Positions 33,863 through 42,723 of a stretch of 64,000 nt of DNA are shown piece by piece. The stretch spans positions 124,001 through 188,000 of the forward strand of contig NZ_JADOET010000007.1 of NCBI RefSeq assembly GCF_015645385.1. Reading direction: 5' to 3'. Origin of the DNA: Winogradskyella marina (GTDB lineage Bacteria; Bacteroidota; Bacteroidia; Flavobacteriales; Flavobacteriaceae). The position numbers and the translations under genes are program-made. The first letter of the stretch is position 1; each line of letters starts with the position of its first letter. Below the pieces are notes generated by a model. The model was not told where the DNA came from, did no database searches, and saw only the letters and a program-made list of their open reading frames with translations.

Positions 33863-36800
33863 CTACTTATTTACCGACACTATAATTTGATTGACCTCTC
33901 CTGTGCGATTAAAAATGTCGTTACTTGTTGTTGTATCGAGTTTTAAATCTTTAAACTTTAAAACAGAACCATCAGTTTTTACAACTTCTATTTTAGTTTC
34001 ATTTTCAAGCTTATAAATAATTGGCACTTGGCAATAGGTAAAACAAAGTGAGTTTTCATTCAGTTGAATTGTTTTTTGCTCTTTATTAATACTTGTATAG
34101 TGGAATTCTTTTGAGGTCCTTAAAAATTCTTCGGTTCTTAAAAGTCTTGGATTAAAATATAGTTTTCCGTCTTCCACAAAAACTCCTAATTCTCCAAAAC
34201 GACATAAGACATCTTCTTTTACCTGACCTGTCATTCCTGGTTGTTGTGCCCCTTTTCCTCCTGGTGTGTGCGAGTAAGGATCTGTTGGAAACGCCCCATA
34301 TAATTCTGGTGATTTATGAGCACCAATTCCTTCGTTAATTTCGTAATAATGCTCTAATAATCTACCGATGATTTCTTCACTTTCGTTAGTGTTTACCGCC
34401 AATAAACAGTTTTCTTGAACTGCCAATAATAATTTAGACACCATGTGCCAATAAATTGATCCTAAACCTTCGTAACCATAGAATGTACCTGAACGACCTG
34501 TAAATGATTTATGATCGAATAGCTCTTCAAAAATGGCTAACAATAATGGTTTTTCCGCTTCAACTAAATCGTCATATTGTCCTTCTGGCAAGTCTTTTAA
34601 TGCAGCTTTTAAACTGTCTGCATTATTAAAATTACCGTTAAAATGATATTGACCTGTGGTATCTTTTTCAATAATCTGCGTGTTATTATCGGCAATTAAT
34701 TGCTTCAATAACTTTGATTTTTCTACAGCTTTAGATGGAATGTTGTTCTTATCTACAAAACGCGCTAATTCTTTATTGGGATATAAAATATAGCTGTATT
34801 GATCTGTTCTAAAAAGTGCACTTGCTTTTAAGGCATCTAATAAACTCAACGCTTCTTTTGGCTCTAAATAACCCGAACTTAACACAGCAACTTGACCTTC
34901 TAACATTTCTGGCAAATAAGAAACAGACACTTCTGTATCATTTTCAACCGTCATTAAATTATAGGCGTGATATAAATTATCTGTGCGCTTATTCGCTTTA
35001 ATCGTATGGTCTAAGTACTGCTTTAATACTTTGAAAAACGCTAATAGATCCGCTTTTGAAATGGATGCCTTATCACTTGTAAATCCGGTTTCGTATATGT
35101 TTAACCTGTAATTACTTCCTGCAGAACCCAAGCCATCTAAAATGGTTTTTCGTTCTGAATCTGAAACTTTACCAGACAGTACACTTTCATTGTCATTTAA
35201 TGTTGACACCACACCTTCAAAGAAGGTTTTTAATTCTATTGATAGGTTGTATTCTGCATCAGTAGCATTCTCTACGATACCTTCAAAGAAATTGATAAAA
35301 CGTCTGAGGTAATATAATGTTACCATTGAAACTCCATTACCCACTAAAGCGTTGTTTGCATCGTTCCATTCTGGGCGTTGTGTATTCAACCAAATACCGC
35401 CTTCTGGTATAAAATTGGATACTTTTGCGAGAACGGTTGCTAATAATTTTTCAACAAGATTAACTTTATGGATGAAGTAATTTTCATCTCTTAATAAAGC
35501 ACCATCTGCACCTAATCTTTCTTTTACAAGATTGATTTTATTGTGTAATTCGTGATCAAAATCAATGGTGTCTTTAGGATTTTTTAAAGTGTCTTGATAA
35601 CTCTTAATCTTGTAAGGCACATTGGCGTAAACAAACACATCTTGGGTAAAACTCTTAGATAATTTATTAGGATAATGGTTCTCAATAAACTCTAAGAACT
35701 TTAATAAATAGATAATTTGATGATCTCCCCAATATCCAATATAAGACCACGGATCATCTTCCTCAATGGCTTCCCAATCGAATCCATCTTTTGTTACGCG
35801 GTAAGGATTGTAACCTTCGAAGGTAGTGGCGTTAAAAAACTTATGAATCATGCCTTCCATAAAAGCAGGATACGAATGCGCTAATGATTCCCAGTTTTGG
35901 AAAATATCTCTCCAATTACCTTCGTAATCTAAAATTTTAGAACCATCTACTTCACTACGTGTGTTGATAGAAAACTTGTTCCAAGGTCGACTTGGATCTC
36001 CATGTCTTCTACTAAATTTAAGTGGTAAATATTCGTAACATAAGCGTTTAAAATTGCTATCATCATCTTGATCAGCAATGTTTTTAATCACATCTACCGT
36101 AAAAAGCTCAGGTAAACTAGTTAAAATAGCTTCTTTACTTTTAGACACTTTTACATTAGCCTTGGCCATGTATTTTAGAAAGTCTTCTTTTTCAATTTTG
36201 TAATCATCATCAAAAATTCCACCTCTCATAATGTTGAAAAGCGTATTGGCGAAATGTCTTGTATTTCTTAATTGATCGTTACCTAATTGAATACCGTCGG
36301 AAGCGCCAACCAATTCTAAAAGGTGTTTTGTACCAGCATCGATATCTTGCTGTACAAGGTCTTCAAGATTCGTATGTCCTTTTATTTTTTCTGAAATATT
36401 ATTTATCGCACTAATCGTTTGGTTGACGTCTGCCACAAACATCCAGTTGTTTTCTGCGTTTGGCTCTAAGCTTAAATCCTTACAAATAAAGTAAGCTCCT
36501 TTTTCTGCTCTTATATCTTTTTCTTGTGAAATAGCTTTACCATTCCTAAAATCATTTAACTGTAAGGAAGATATTAAATGCGTTGGATTTTCTAATCCTG
36601 AAAACCAAACTGTGTTCGCTTTTAAAGCTTCACTCGGTTCTGCTTTATCTACAATAATGGCGCTTAAGGCAAAAATACCAATCCCTGAATCTGTTTCTAA
36701 TTCGCACTTCTTATAGGCATCGATTAAATTACTCGTGGCATTTTGAAATACCGACGTTAAGCCATAAGGCAAAATATTTTGAATACCATCTAAAATAGTT

Positions 36801-37324
36801 ACCTCAACATTTTCGTTTGAATTGTTGATAATATTAGCCTTTCTTACAAACCCGAATTGATCACTTGTATTCCACTCGTATCTAAACGTTAAGTTTAAAT
36901 CATCATTTATTTCTTCAAAAAGCAATTTATTTCCATAGCTGTTTTTGTAAAGATTTCGTTTTGTTGCATAGACATCTTGGTATCGGTTAGAAAACGGTTC
37001 CCATAAAAATGTTTTATCGTCTTTATGAACCTGAACTATGGTTTTACTACCAGTAGTTTCTAAAGATTCTGTGATCTTATCATCGGTATAATAGGGGAAC
37101 AATGCATTATTAGAGTCCTTTCTTCCTGCAGTTAATGCTCCATTACTTGAAATAAACATCCAGTGATTAGAATTACTAACAAGACTCATAAAAAACGGTC
37201 TCATTTTATCACTGTTAGAGATTTTATAATAGTCTTCATTATGAAGCGACACAAGTTCTCCTTTAACTTCAAATTCATCGTTTGAAGCTCTATTATTTCC
37301 TATGTATACGGGTTTTTTTGTCAT
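33863..37324 (-). CDS. large glycoside phosphorylase, probable GH149 beta-1,3-glucan phosphorylase
   Basis: A 1153-residue protein without a signal peptide, so cytoplasmic. The layout recalls GH94-related phosphorylases: an N-terminal beta-sandwich (about 1-330, with WMFISSNGALTAGRKDSNN), a helical linker and an (alpha/alpha)6 barrel. The barrel has the motif PEWNDANNALVG with Asp655, matching the region of the GH94 general acid. The size and the neighbours (GH16, GH17, GH30) fit GH149, whose members reversibly phosphorolyse beta-1,3-glucan to glucose-1-phosphate; GH161 or GH94 proper are alternatives. It is the first gene of the second operon of the locus; the promoter must lie in 37325-37414. 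The assignment to GH149 is from memory of family features. Confidence 0.8.
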   Translation of the reverse strand: MTKKPVYIGNNRASNDEFEVKGELVSLHNEDYYKISNSDKMRPFFMSLVSNSNHWMFISSNGALTAGRKDSNNALFPYYTDDKITESLETTGSKTIVQVHKDDKTFLWEPFSNRYQDVYATKRNLYKNSYGNKLLFEEINDDLNLTFRYEWNTSDQFGFVRKANIINNSNENVEVTILDGIQNILPYGLTSVFQNATSNLIDAYKKCELETDSGIGIFALSAIIVDKAEPSEALKANTVWFSGLENPTHLISSLQLNDFRNGKAISQEKDIRAEKGAYFICKDLSLEPNAENNWMFVADVNQTISAINNISEKIKGHTNLEDLVQQDIDAGTKHLLELVGASDGIQLGNDQLRNTRHFANTLFNIMRGGIFDDDYKIEKEDFLKYMAKANVKVSKSKEAILTSLPELFTVDVIKNIADQDDDSNFKRLCYEYLPLKFSRRHGDPSRPWNKFSINTRSEVDGSKILDYEGNWRDIFQNWESLAHSYPAFMEGMIHKFFNATTFEGYNPYRVTKDGFDWEAIEEDDPWSYIGYWGDHQIIYLLKFLEFIENHYPNKLSKSFTQDVFVYANVPYKIKSYQDTLKNPKDTIDFDHELHNKINLVKERLGADGALLRDENYFIHKVNLVEKLLATVLAKVSNFIPEGGIWLNTQRPEWNDANNALVGNGVSMVTLYYLRRFINFFEGIVENATDAEYNLSIELKTFFEGVVSTLNDNESVLSGKVSDSERKTILDGLGSAGSNYRLNIYETGFTSDKASISKADLLAFFKVLKQYLDHTIKANKRTDNLYHAYNLMTVENDTEVSVSYLPEMLEGQVAVLSSGYLEPKEALSLLDALKASALFRTDQYSYILYPNKELARFVDKNNIPSKAVEKSKLLKQLIADNNTQIIEKDTTGQYHFNGNFNNADSLKAALKDLPEGQYDDLVEAEKPLLLAIFEELFDHKSFTGRSGTFYGYEGLGSIYWHMVSKLLLAVQENCLLAVNTNESEEIIGRLLEHYYEINEGIGAHKSPELYGAFPTDPYSHTPGGKGAQQPGMTGQVKEDVLCRFGELGVFVEDGKLYFNPRLLRTEEFLRTSKEFHYTSINKEQKTIQLNENSLCFTYCQVPIIYKLENETKIEVVKTDGSVLKFKDLKLDTTTSNDIFNRTGEVNQIIVSVNK

Positions 37325-37413
37325 TGGTAATTATATTCTTTCAATATGAAGCGCTATTAAAAAAATAAGATTATTCTTCTAAGAAACACTTTTCGAAATG
37401 TATTTGATGGGAT

Positions 37414-37445
37414 AAAAAAGGCTGAACAGTACAGCTCAACCTTTT
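37414..37445 (-). terminator. terminator of the susC-GH16 transcript
   Basis: Read leftward the hairpin is AAAAGGTTGAGCTGT with ACTGTTCAGCCTTTT, then a T run. Two of its pairs are G-U wobbles that form only in the leftward RNA, so it is directional. It lies about 58 bp after the GH16 stop and separates the locus into two transcripts. Confidence 0.7.
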
Positions 37446-37502
37446 ATGATATACAATATTAGATTGCTATTAAATTCTATTTAAAATCTCTTAGCTCTTG
37501 GC

Positions 37503-39113
37503 TTATTGATATACTCTTACATAATCAACTTCCATGCTATCTTCTGTGAAATTTGGATCTATTGTTCCTCCTAAAGTTCCTCCCATTGCCACGTTTAGAA
37601 TAAAGAAGAAGTCACTATGAAATGGTAAATTCGCAGAGTTCTCTATAGTATGAAAAACTTCATTATCTACTAAGAACGTAATCGATTGGGCAGTCCACTC
37701 TACCGAATAAAGATGAAACTCTGTGGTTGATGTTGTTAATTGCGTACTTGCAGAATCACCAGCACCTGGAGATACAGCAGGATGATGAACAGTTGATAGA
37801 ACTGTATTTTTATCCTGTCCTTTTTGCTCCATAATATCAATTTCACCACATGCAGGCCAAGTGTTTGTTTGATAATCAGAACCAAGCATCCAAATTGCTG
37901 GCCAAGTACCAACAGAACTTGGTAATTTTGCTCTAATTTCAGCTCTTCCGTATGTGAAATCGTACAAACCTTCTGACTTTATTCTTGCAGACGTATAGCT
38001 ATTACCGTTAGCTTTGGCTGTAATTTTTAAGAAACCATCTTCAATAATTACATTTTCTGCATTATCAGTATATGTTTGAGATTCTTGATTTCCCCAACCA
38101 CCTGCGCCAAGATCGTAAGTCCAGTTTGCAGCATCAGGAGCACCATCTACATCAAACTCATCAGACCAAACTAAATCATTAAAAACAGAATTAAACTCTC
38201 CGCCACTAGATTCATCTTCTGAGGTTAATATAAACCACCAGTCAAAATCATTATTAGCATCTGTTGTTTTTAATATTATTTCATTAGGAACTGATCTGTC
38301 AAAAATTTCATAACTATGACTGCCTGTGTAATAAGAAATAAACCCTAAACCTCCTAAGTTTATAGTTTCAACTCCACCTGGTGCAATTATTACAAAACTC
38401 TCTGTATAATCATTATATGGAACATTTTCAACATCATCACCGTTTGGTGTTCCGCCTTGTCCAATTTCACTCACTAATCCTCCACGTCCAAATATTGTAC
38501 CTGAAGCATCTTCATTGTTAATATTTGTAATGTGTGTGAATGTACCATCGTTACCAAAGATAAATCGGTCATCGTACATACCAACTCCAACTTTTTCTTG
38601 AGGTCCTGCACCATACCATTCAGAAACTACTCCTCCTCCAACTGGACCTAAGCCAAAATGGCCAGGTGTTTCAGATTTTAATCTCCAAACTTTTGTACCG
38701 TCTCCAATTAATTTATCCACTAATTCTTGTGGTGGTGTATAGGTTGCTAATACATCTACAGTTATTGATGTTGTTGTAGAAACTCCACCTGTACCATATG
38801 CAATAACATTTACAACGTAAGTGTTAACTCCAAGATTTGTAAATAAGGCATCAACTGTTCCTGAAGGCGCACTTGACTCTGTTCCATTATAGATAAACTT
38901 ATAGCTAATTGCATTGTCTGCAGATGCCGATAGCGTTACAACTCCACTTCCATCTCCATTTGGATTTGAAGCATCTTGTCCTACAACATCGGCAGTTACA
39001 ACTAGGTTACTAGGTGCAATTACATCTCCGAAAACTGCATCTTCCTCTTCACAGCCTAAAACGACAAATAAAACAGCAAGACAACTTATTAAGGTATACT
39101 TTATATTTTTCAT
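37503..39113 (-). CDS. GH16 laminarinase-type endoglucanase, multidomain lipoprotein
   Basis: A 536-residue lipoprotein (VVLGC, Cys21) expected at the cell surface. Residues about 32-122 form a PKD/Ig-like domain. Residues about 130-300 are an accessory module (KVWRLKSETPGHFGLGP, YDDRFIFGNDGTF, FDWWFIL) that resembles the duplicated module of the next protein. Residues about 312-536 are the GH16 jelly roll, with WPACGEIDIMEQKG carrying nucleophile Glu424, Asp426 and acid/base Glu429; this EIDxxE form is usual in beta-1,3-glucanases. It is the last gene of the susC operon, 12 bp after the glycan-binding protein. Likely makes the first cut in laminarin. Confidence 0.93.
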   Translation of the reverse strand: MKNIKYTLISCLAVLFVVLGCEEEDAVFGDVIAPSNLVVTADVVGQDASNPNGDGSGVVTLSASADNAISYKFIYNGTESSAPSGTVDALFTNLGVNTYVVNVIAYGTGGVSTTTSITVDVLATYTPPQELVDKLIGDGTKVWRLKSETPGHFGLGPVGGGVVSEWYGAGPQEKVGVGMYDDRFIFGNDGTFTHITNINNEDASGTIFGRGGLVSEIGQGGTPNGDDVENVPYNDYTESFVIIAPGGVETINLGGLGFISYYTGSHSYEIFDRSVPNEIILKTTDANNDFDWWFILTSEDESSGGEFNSVFNDLVWSDEFDVDGAPDAANWTYDLGAGGWGNQESQTYTDNAENVIIEDGFLKITAKANGNSYTSARIKSEGLYDFTYGRAEIRAKLPSSVGTWPAIWMLGSDYQTNTWPACGEIDIMEQKGQDKNTVLSTVHHPAVSPGAGDSASTQLTTSTTEFHLYSVEWTAQSITFLVDNEVFHTIENSANLPFHSDFFFILNVAMGGTLGGTIDPNFTEDSMEVDYVRVYQ

Positions 39114-39125
39114 AATCTTATTTTT

Positions 39126-41225
39126 TTAATTTTTAACTAGCTTATACTGCCAAAACACACCTGTACCTGTCTCAACATTTACGTGCATCGTGTTGTTATT
39201 ATCTGACAATGTTGCTGTGTAAGTTATAGAACCAGGAACATCTACATCTGGCAATTCCCCTTGATTAGTTGCTTTTGGTAATCCAATATAAGAACCTTCA
39301 CCCATTATGGTCAGTGTACCAGAACCTATATCATAAGAATATGTTGCAGGTATAGATCCGTCATGTGGTGCCACAGGTGCGCCACAAGTATCATCACCTC
39401 CTTGCCATGGTTCTATCCATGTTTCCGTTCCTAAAACATTTGCAAAAGAACCGTCAGCTCCAAACACATAAGTGTCATCAAAGTAACAAGCTCTATCTAC
39501 TACACAGCCATCATCACAAGAATACCAGCTTGTGTCACCAACATGTGGCCCAACAGCTAATGATCCAGCTTCTGCAGCCATTTGCCAAGTTCCAATAATT
39601 GGAGAGTCTTGAACACCATCTTTTACTAACTTAAACTGCCAAAAGACTCCTTCACCAGCTTCTATGTACACATTCATTGTATTGTTATTGTCAGAAAGTG
39701 TCGCTGTATACGTAATTGATTCTGGGACAGCTACATTTGGTAACTCTCCTTGATTGTTAGCTTTTGGTAAGCCAATAAAAGCTCCTACTCCATTCAGAGT
39801 TAAGGCTCCTGATTCTGAATCGAATGTATATGTGGCAGACCCACTTCCGTCATGAGGTGCTACTGGTGCACCACAATTATCTTCACCACCTTGCCATGGC
39901 TCAATCCATGATTCTGACCCTAAAATATTTGTAAATGATCCATCGGCACCAAATACGTAAGCATCATCAAAATAACAGGCTCTTGCTGCCACGCATTCAC
40001 CTTCACAAGAATACCAGCTTGTATCACCAACAGCAGGTCCTACTGCAAATGAACCATCTTCTGCTGCAACTCTCCACGTTCCAGCAATTGATAATTGTTG
40101 GGTTGCTGCTCTATAAAAATAAATATTGTCAATAAATGCTGTGCCCTCACTAGACGGCGTTCCTTCATATTTTAATTGATGAATATCAGTCACATCAAAG
40201 CCATCTTGATCCGTAAATTCTGAAATTGGAATAGAAACACTTGTCCATTCGTTTGGTGTTAAATCCACGGTTACAGCGCGTTCACCGTTAGATTCGGTTG
40301 CACTGATTAAAAATACATCTACAGATTGTAAAACATCAGCAGTCCATATATCTAAATGAATGTATTCCATTTGAGACACATCTATTGGATCTGCAAACTG
40401 ATTACCTTGATAACTTAGGTTTGAATACTGTAACATATCGTCACCGTTTAAATTAAACAGTGCCCATCCACTACCACAACAACCACCTTGTCCCCAATCT
40501 GGGAAATAGTCAGAACCTTCTACATCATTGTAAGCAGCACTAAAAATAGAAATAACATCACTTTCTGCCCTTGCAGGTTGTGCTGGTGCAGAATTTAACG
40601 GCTGCAATATCGCTGTTACTTCGAACTCCTCAGTGTAACTTGTCGTTTCAATTGCGGCACCCATGGCGACAACTGTAATGGTATACGTCCCAACGTCTTG
40701 ATAAGTATATGATACTGTTTCTCCAATATTAGCTGAAATCGGATCTGCTGAATCATCCTCACCAAACGTTACTTCATAAAAAATTGCCGAGTCAGCTGTA
40801 GCTGTTACGTTTACTGTTTTAGAAAGTGCCGCATCATTTTCAATAGTAACCTCTAAATTTTCTGGTGCTTGAAAAGAGACATCAATGGTCTGTAAAGCAG
40901 TTGCAGAAGCTCCATTTAAACCATACCCAATTATAGAAGCTTCGTAAGTCCCTTCTTCATAGGTATGATTAATTCCGTAACCAGGCTCTATTCCTTCTGA
41001 AACTTCTGAGCCGTCACCAAAGTTAATTTCAAAACTTGAAACACCTTCACCTAGTGGTGTAATAGTTACCAAGCCTGTATTGTCTTGTGTTACCACCACA
41101 TTCGCTGAAATGTTTGTAGGAGCTTTAAATTCATCGACAAAACTAGTGCTTGCGTCATCTTCAGTACAGCCATAAAAAACCATTACTAAAAGACATAATC
41201 TTAATGTGTGTTTTAATATTTTCAT
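39126..41225 (-). CDS. surface glycan-binding protein with PKD domains and a duplicated module
   Basis: A 699-residue lipoprotein (VFYGC, Cys20) in the SusE/F position. Two PKD-like domains lie at about 34-117 (FEINFGDGSE) and 118-205 (YEVTFGEDDS). A galactose-binding-like domain spans about 221-372 (WALFNLNGDDML, IHLDIWTADVL, FIDNIYFYR). Two nearly identical modules follow at about 381-537 and 544-699, each with GTW, VGDTSWYSC, CYFDD, FGADGSF, WIEPWQGG, CGAPVAPHDG and VFWQ. Each has four conserved cysteines, likely two disulfides. No catalytic residues are seen. It should hold glucan at the surface for GH16 and SusCD. Confidence 0.85.
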   Translation of the reverse strand: MKILKHTLRLCLLVMVFYGCTEDDASTSFVDEFKAPTNISANVVVTQDNTGLVTITPLGEGVSSFEINFGDGSEVSEGIEPGYGINHTYEEGTYEASIIGYGLNGASATALQTIDVSFQAPENLEVTIENDAALSKTVNVTATADSAIFYEVTFGEDDSADPISANIGETVSYTYQDVGTYTITVVAMGAAIETTSYTEEFEVTAILQPLNSAPAQPARAESDVISIFSAAYNDVEGSDYFPDWGQGGCCGSGWALFNLNGDDMLQYSNLSYQGNQFADPIDVSQMEYIHLDIWTADVLQSVDVFLISATESNGERAVTVDLTPNEWTSVSIPISEFTDQDGFDVTDIHQLKYEGTPSSEGTAFIDNIYFYRAATQQLSIAGTWRVAAEDGSFAVGPAVGDTSWYSCEGECVAARACYFDDAYVFGADGSFTNILGSESWIEPWQGGEDNCGAPVAPHDGSGSATYTFDSESGALTLNGVGAFIGLPKANNQGELPNVAVPESITYTATLSDNNNTMNVYIEAGEGVFWQFKLVKDGVQDSPIIGTWQMAAEAGSLAVGPHVGDTSWYSCDDGCVVDRACYFDDTYVFGADGSFANVLGTETWIEPWQGGDDTCGAPVAPHDGSIPATYSYDIGSGTLTIMGEGSYIGLPKATNQGELPDVDVPGSITYTATLSDNNNTMHVNVETGTGVFWQYKLVKN
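39129..39593 (-). repeat. tandem module, copy 2 (C-terminal) in the glycan-binding protein
   Basis: Encodes residues about 545-699. It is clearly homologous to 39615-40082 at both protein and DNA level, with a 489-bp offset. Stretches such as DNNNTM, GLPKA and NQGELP are shared. Confidence 0.85.
39615..40082 (-). repeat. tandem module, copy 1 in the glycan-binding protein
   Basis: Encodes residues about 382-537. See copy 2. Differences such as CEGEC versus CDDGC and FTNILGSES versus FANVLGTET show that the duplication has aged. Confidence 0.85.
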
Positions 41226-41236
41226 GCTTTTATTTT

Positions 41237-42712
41237 TTAATATTCAGGGTTTTGATCCCAATTTCCATTAGCAAATTGAATTTCCTCAAGAGGTATAGGG
41301 AATAATTCGTGCTTACCTTCCGTAAATCCATCTATTTCAGAACCCCTTCCTGTTCTTACCAAGTCAAAAAAGCGATGTCCTTCACCAACTAACTCAACTC
41401 TTCTTTCATGGAAAATAGCTTCAGTCAATGCTGAACCTGTAGAGTTAATCTCATTATTAGTGTTTCCAAAAGCTCTATTTCTTACTCTATTTAAATAAAG
41501 TTGTGCTTTTCCATCATTAATACCACCTCTATTAAAAGCTTCGGCAGCCATTAATAATACGTCAGCAAATCTAATAGCTCTATAATTGTTTGGGTTCGTT
41601 AAGTTTAAATCACCTGCAGCATCTTCACTTCGTTTTCTAGGCAAATATTTTCTATTAAAATACCCTGTATGTTTATAACCTGTACCATAAGTAGCTCCGG
41701 TTAAAGCAGCCCAATTTTCAATATCTAAAATGGCAACATCTTTTCTTAAATCTCCAGCTTCAAATGCATCTACAGCATCTTGCGTTGGTACGTTAAAACT
41801 AAAGCCTGATGAAAATAAAGGTCCATTATAATTTCTAATACCACTAAATCCAACAGCAATATTTCCTTCACTACATTGCATACAATCAAAACTAGCACCT
41901 TCAATATCTGTATATTGTACTTCAAATACCGATTCTATATTGTTTTCACCTGCATGTTCAAAAATTGAATCGTAATCTTCGACTAAATCATAAGGTCCGT
42001 TGCTAATTAAGTTATCTAAAACAGAAGCTGCTTCTGTAAATTTATCTTGATATAAATACGCCTTTCCTAATAAAGCCTGAGCTGATCCTTTTGTTGCTCG
42101 TCCTACTTGAGGTGCTGCATAGGATAAATTATCAATTGCAAATTGCAAATCAGATTCAATTAATGCATACACCTCTTCAGGTGAAGATCTTGGGGTAACT
42201 TTTTCATCACCCAAAGCGAAACGCTGGTCTACTTTCAAAGGAATACCTCCAAACCACTTTACTAATTCGAAATTATAATAAGCTCTTAAAAATTTTGCTT
42301 CTGCTATAATTACCTCTTTTCCCTCAAAATCAGTTCTATCTTGAAATTCTAACAAATAGTTTGCACGATTTACACCTGCAAACATCCAATTCCATATATC
42401 TCTAAGGTTGCTATTCACAGGAGTATGGATCATATCATCGATTTGTTGATAACCAATAACATCTGTCGCGTCTCCACCTCCACTTAGAGTATTATCTGAG
42501 GCTATTTCACCTAACAACGCATTAACATAAGTGGTTTGTAATAAGTCATACGCTGCAATTAATGCTTTGTAATAATCGTCTTCCGAGTTAAAGTAATTTT
42601 CGGAATCGATTGAGTACACTGGATTTCTATCTATAAATTCGTCAGAACAAGATTGAATTGCAAAGACTACCATAACGATAGCTATAAGTTGTGTTATTCT
42701 ATTTTTTTTCAT
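41237..42712 (-). CDS. susD: SusD/RagB family outer-membrane nutrient-binding lipoprotein
   Basis: A 491-residue lipoprotein (FAIQSC, Cys22) with the N-terminal SusD-like region (IDRNPVYSIDSENYFNSEDDYYKALIAAYDLLQ). The TPR-like helices follow (ILEAKFLRAYYNFELVKWFGGIPL pattern), and the C-terminal RagB/SusD domain contains AIRFADVLLMAAEAFNRGG, LYLNRVRNRAFG, FHERRVELVGEGHRFFDLVRTG and the usual end NPEY. It caps the SusC barrel and helps bind glucan. The susC stop lies 11 bp upstream of its start, the standard pairing. The gene symbol is given by family, not by proven substrate. Confidence 0.95.
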   Translation of the reverse strand: MKKNRITQLIAIVMVVFAIQSCSDEFIDRNPVYSIDSENYFNSEDDYYKALIAAYDLLQTTYVNALLGEIASDNTLSGGGDATDVIGYQQIDDMIHTPVNSNLRDIWNWMFAGVNRANYLLEFQDRTDFEGKEVIIAEAKFLRAYYNFELVKWFGGIPLKVDQRFALGDEKVTPRSSPEEVYALIESDLQFAIDNLSYAAPQVGRATKGSAQALLGKAYLYQDKFTEAASVLDNLISNGPYDLVEDYDSIFEHAGENNIESVFEVQYTDIEGASFDCMQCSEGNIAVGFSGIRNYNGPLFSSGFSFNVPTQDAVDAFEAGDLRKDVAILDIENWAALTGATYGTGYKHTGYFNRKYLPRKRSEDAAGDLNLTNPNNYRAIRFADVLLMAAEAFNRGGINDGKAQLYLNRVRNRAFGNTNNEINSTGSALTEAIFHERRVELVGEGHRFFDLVRTGRGSEIDGFTEGKHELFPIPLEEIQFANGNWDQNPEY

Positions 42713-42723
42713 TTTCTCTTTTT

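Noticed and set aside
33863..37324. Cellobiose phosphorylase (GH94 proper)
   Set aside because: The protein is longer than GH94 enzymes, and the operon contains beta-1,3/1,6-glucanases, not cellulases.
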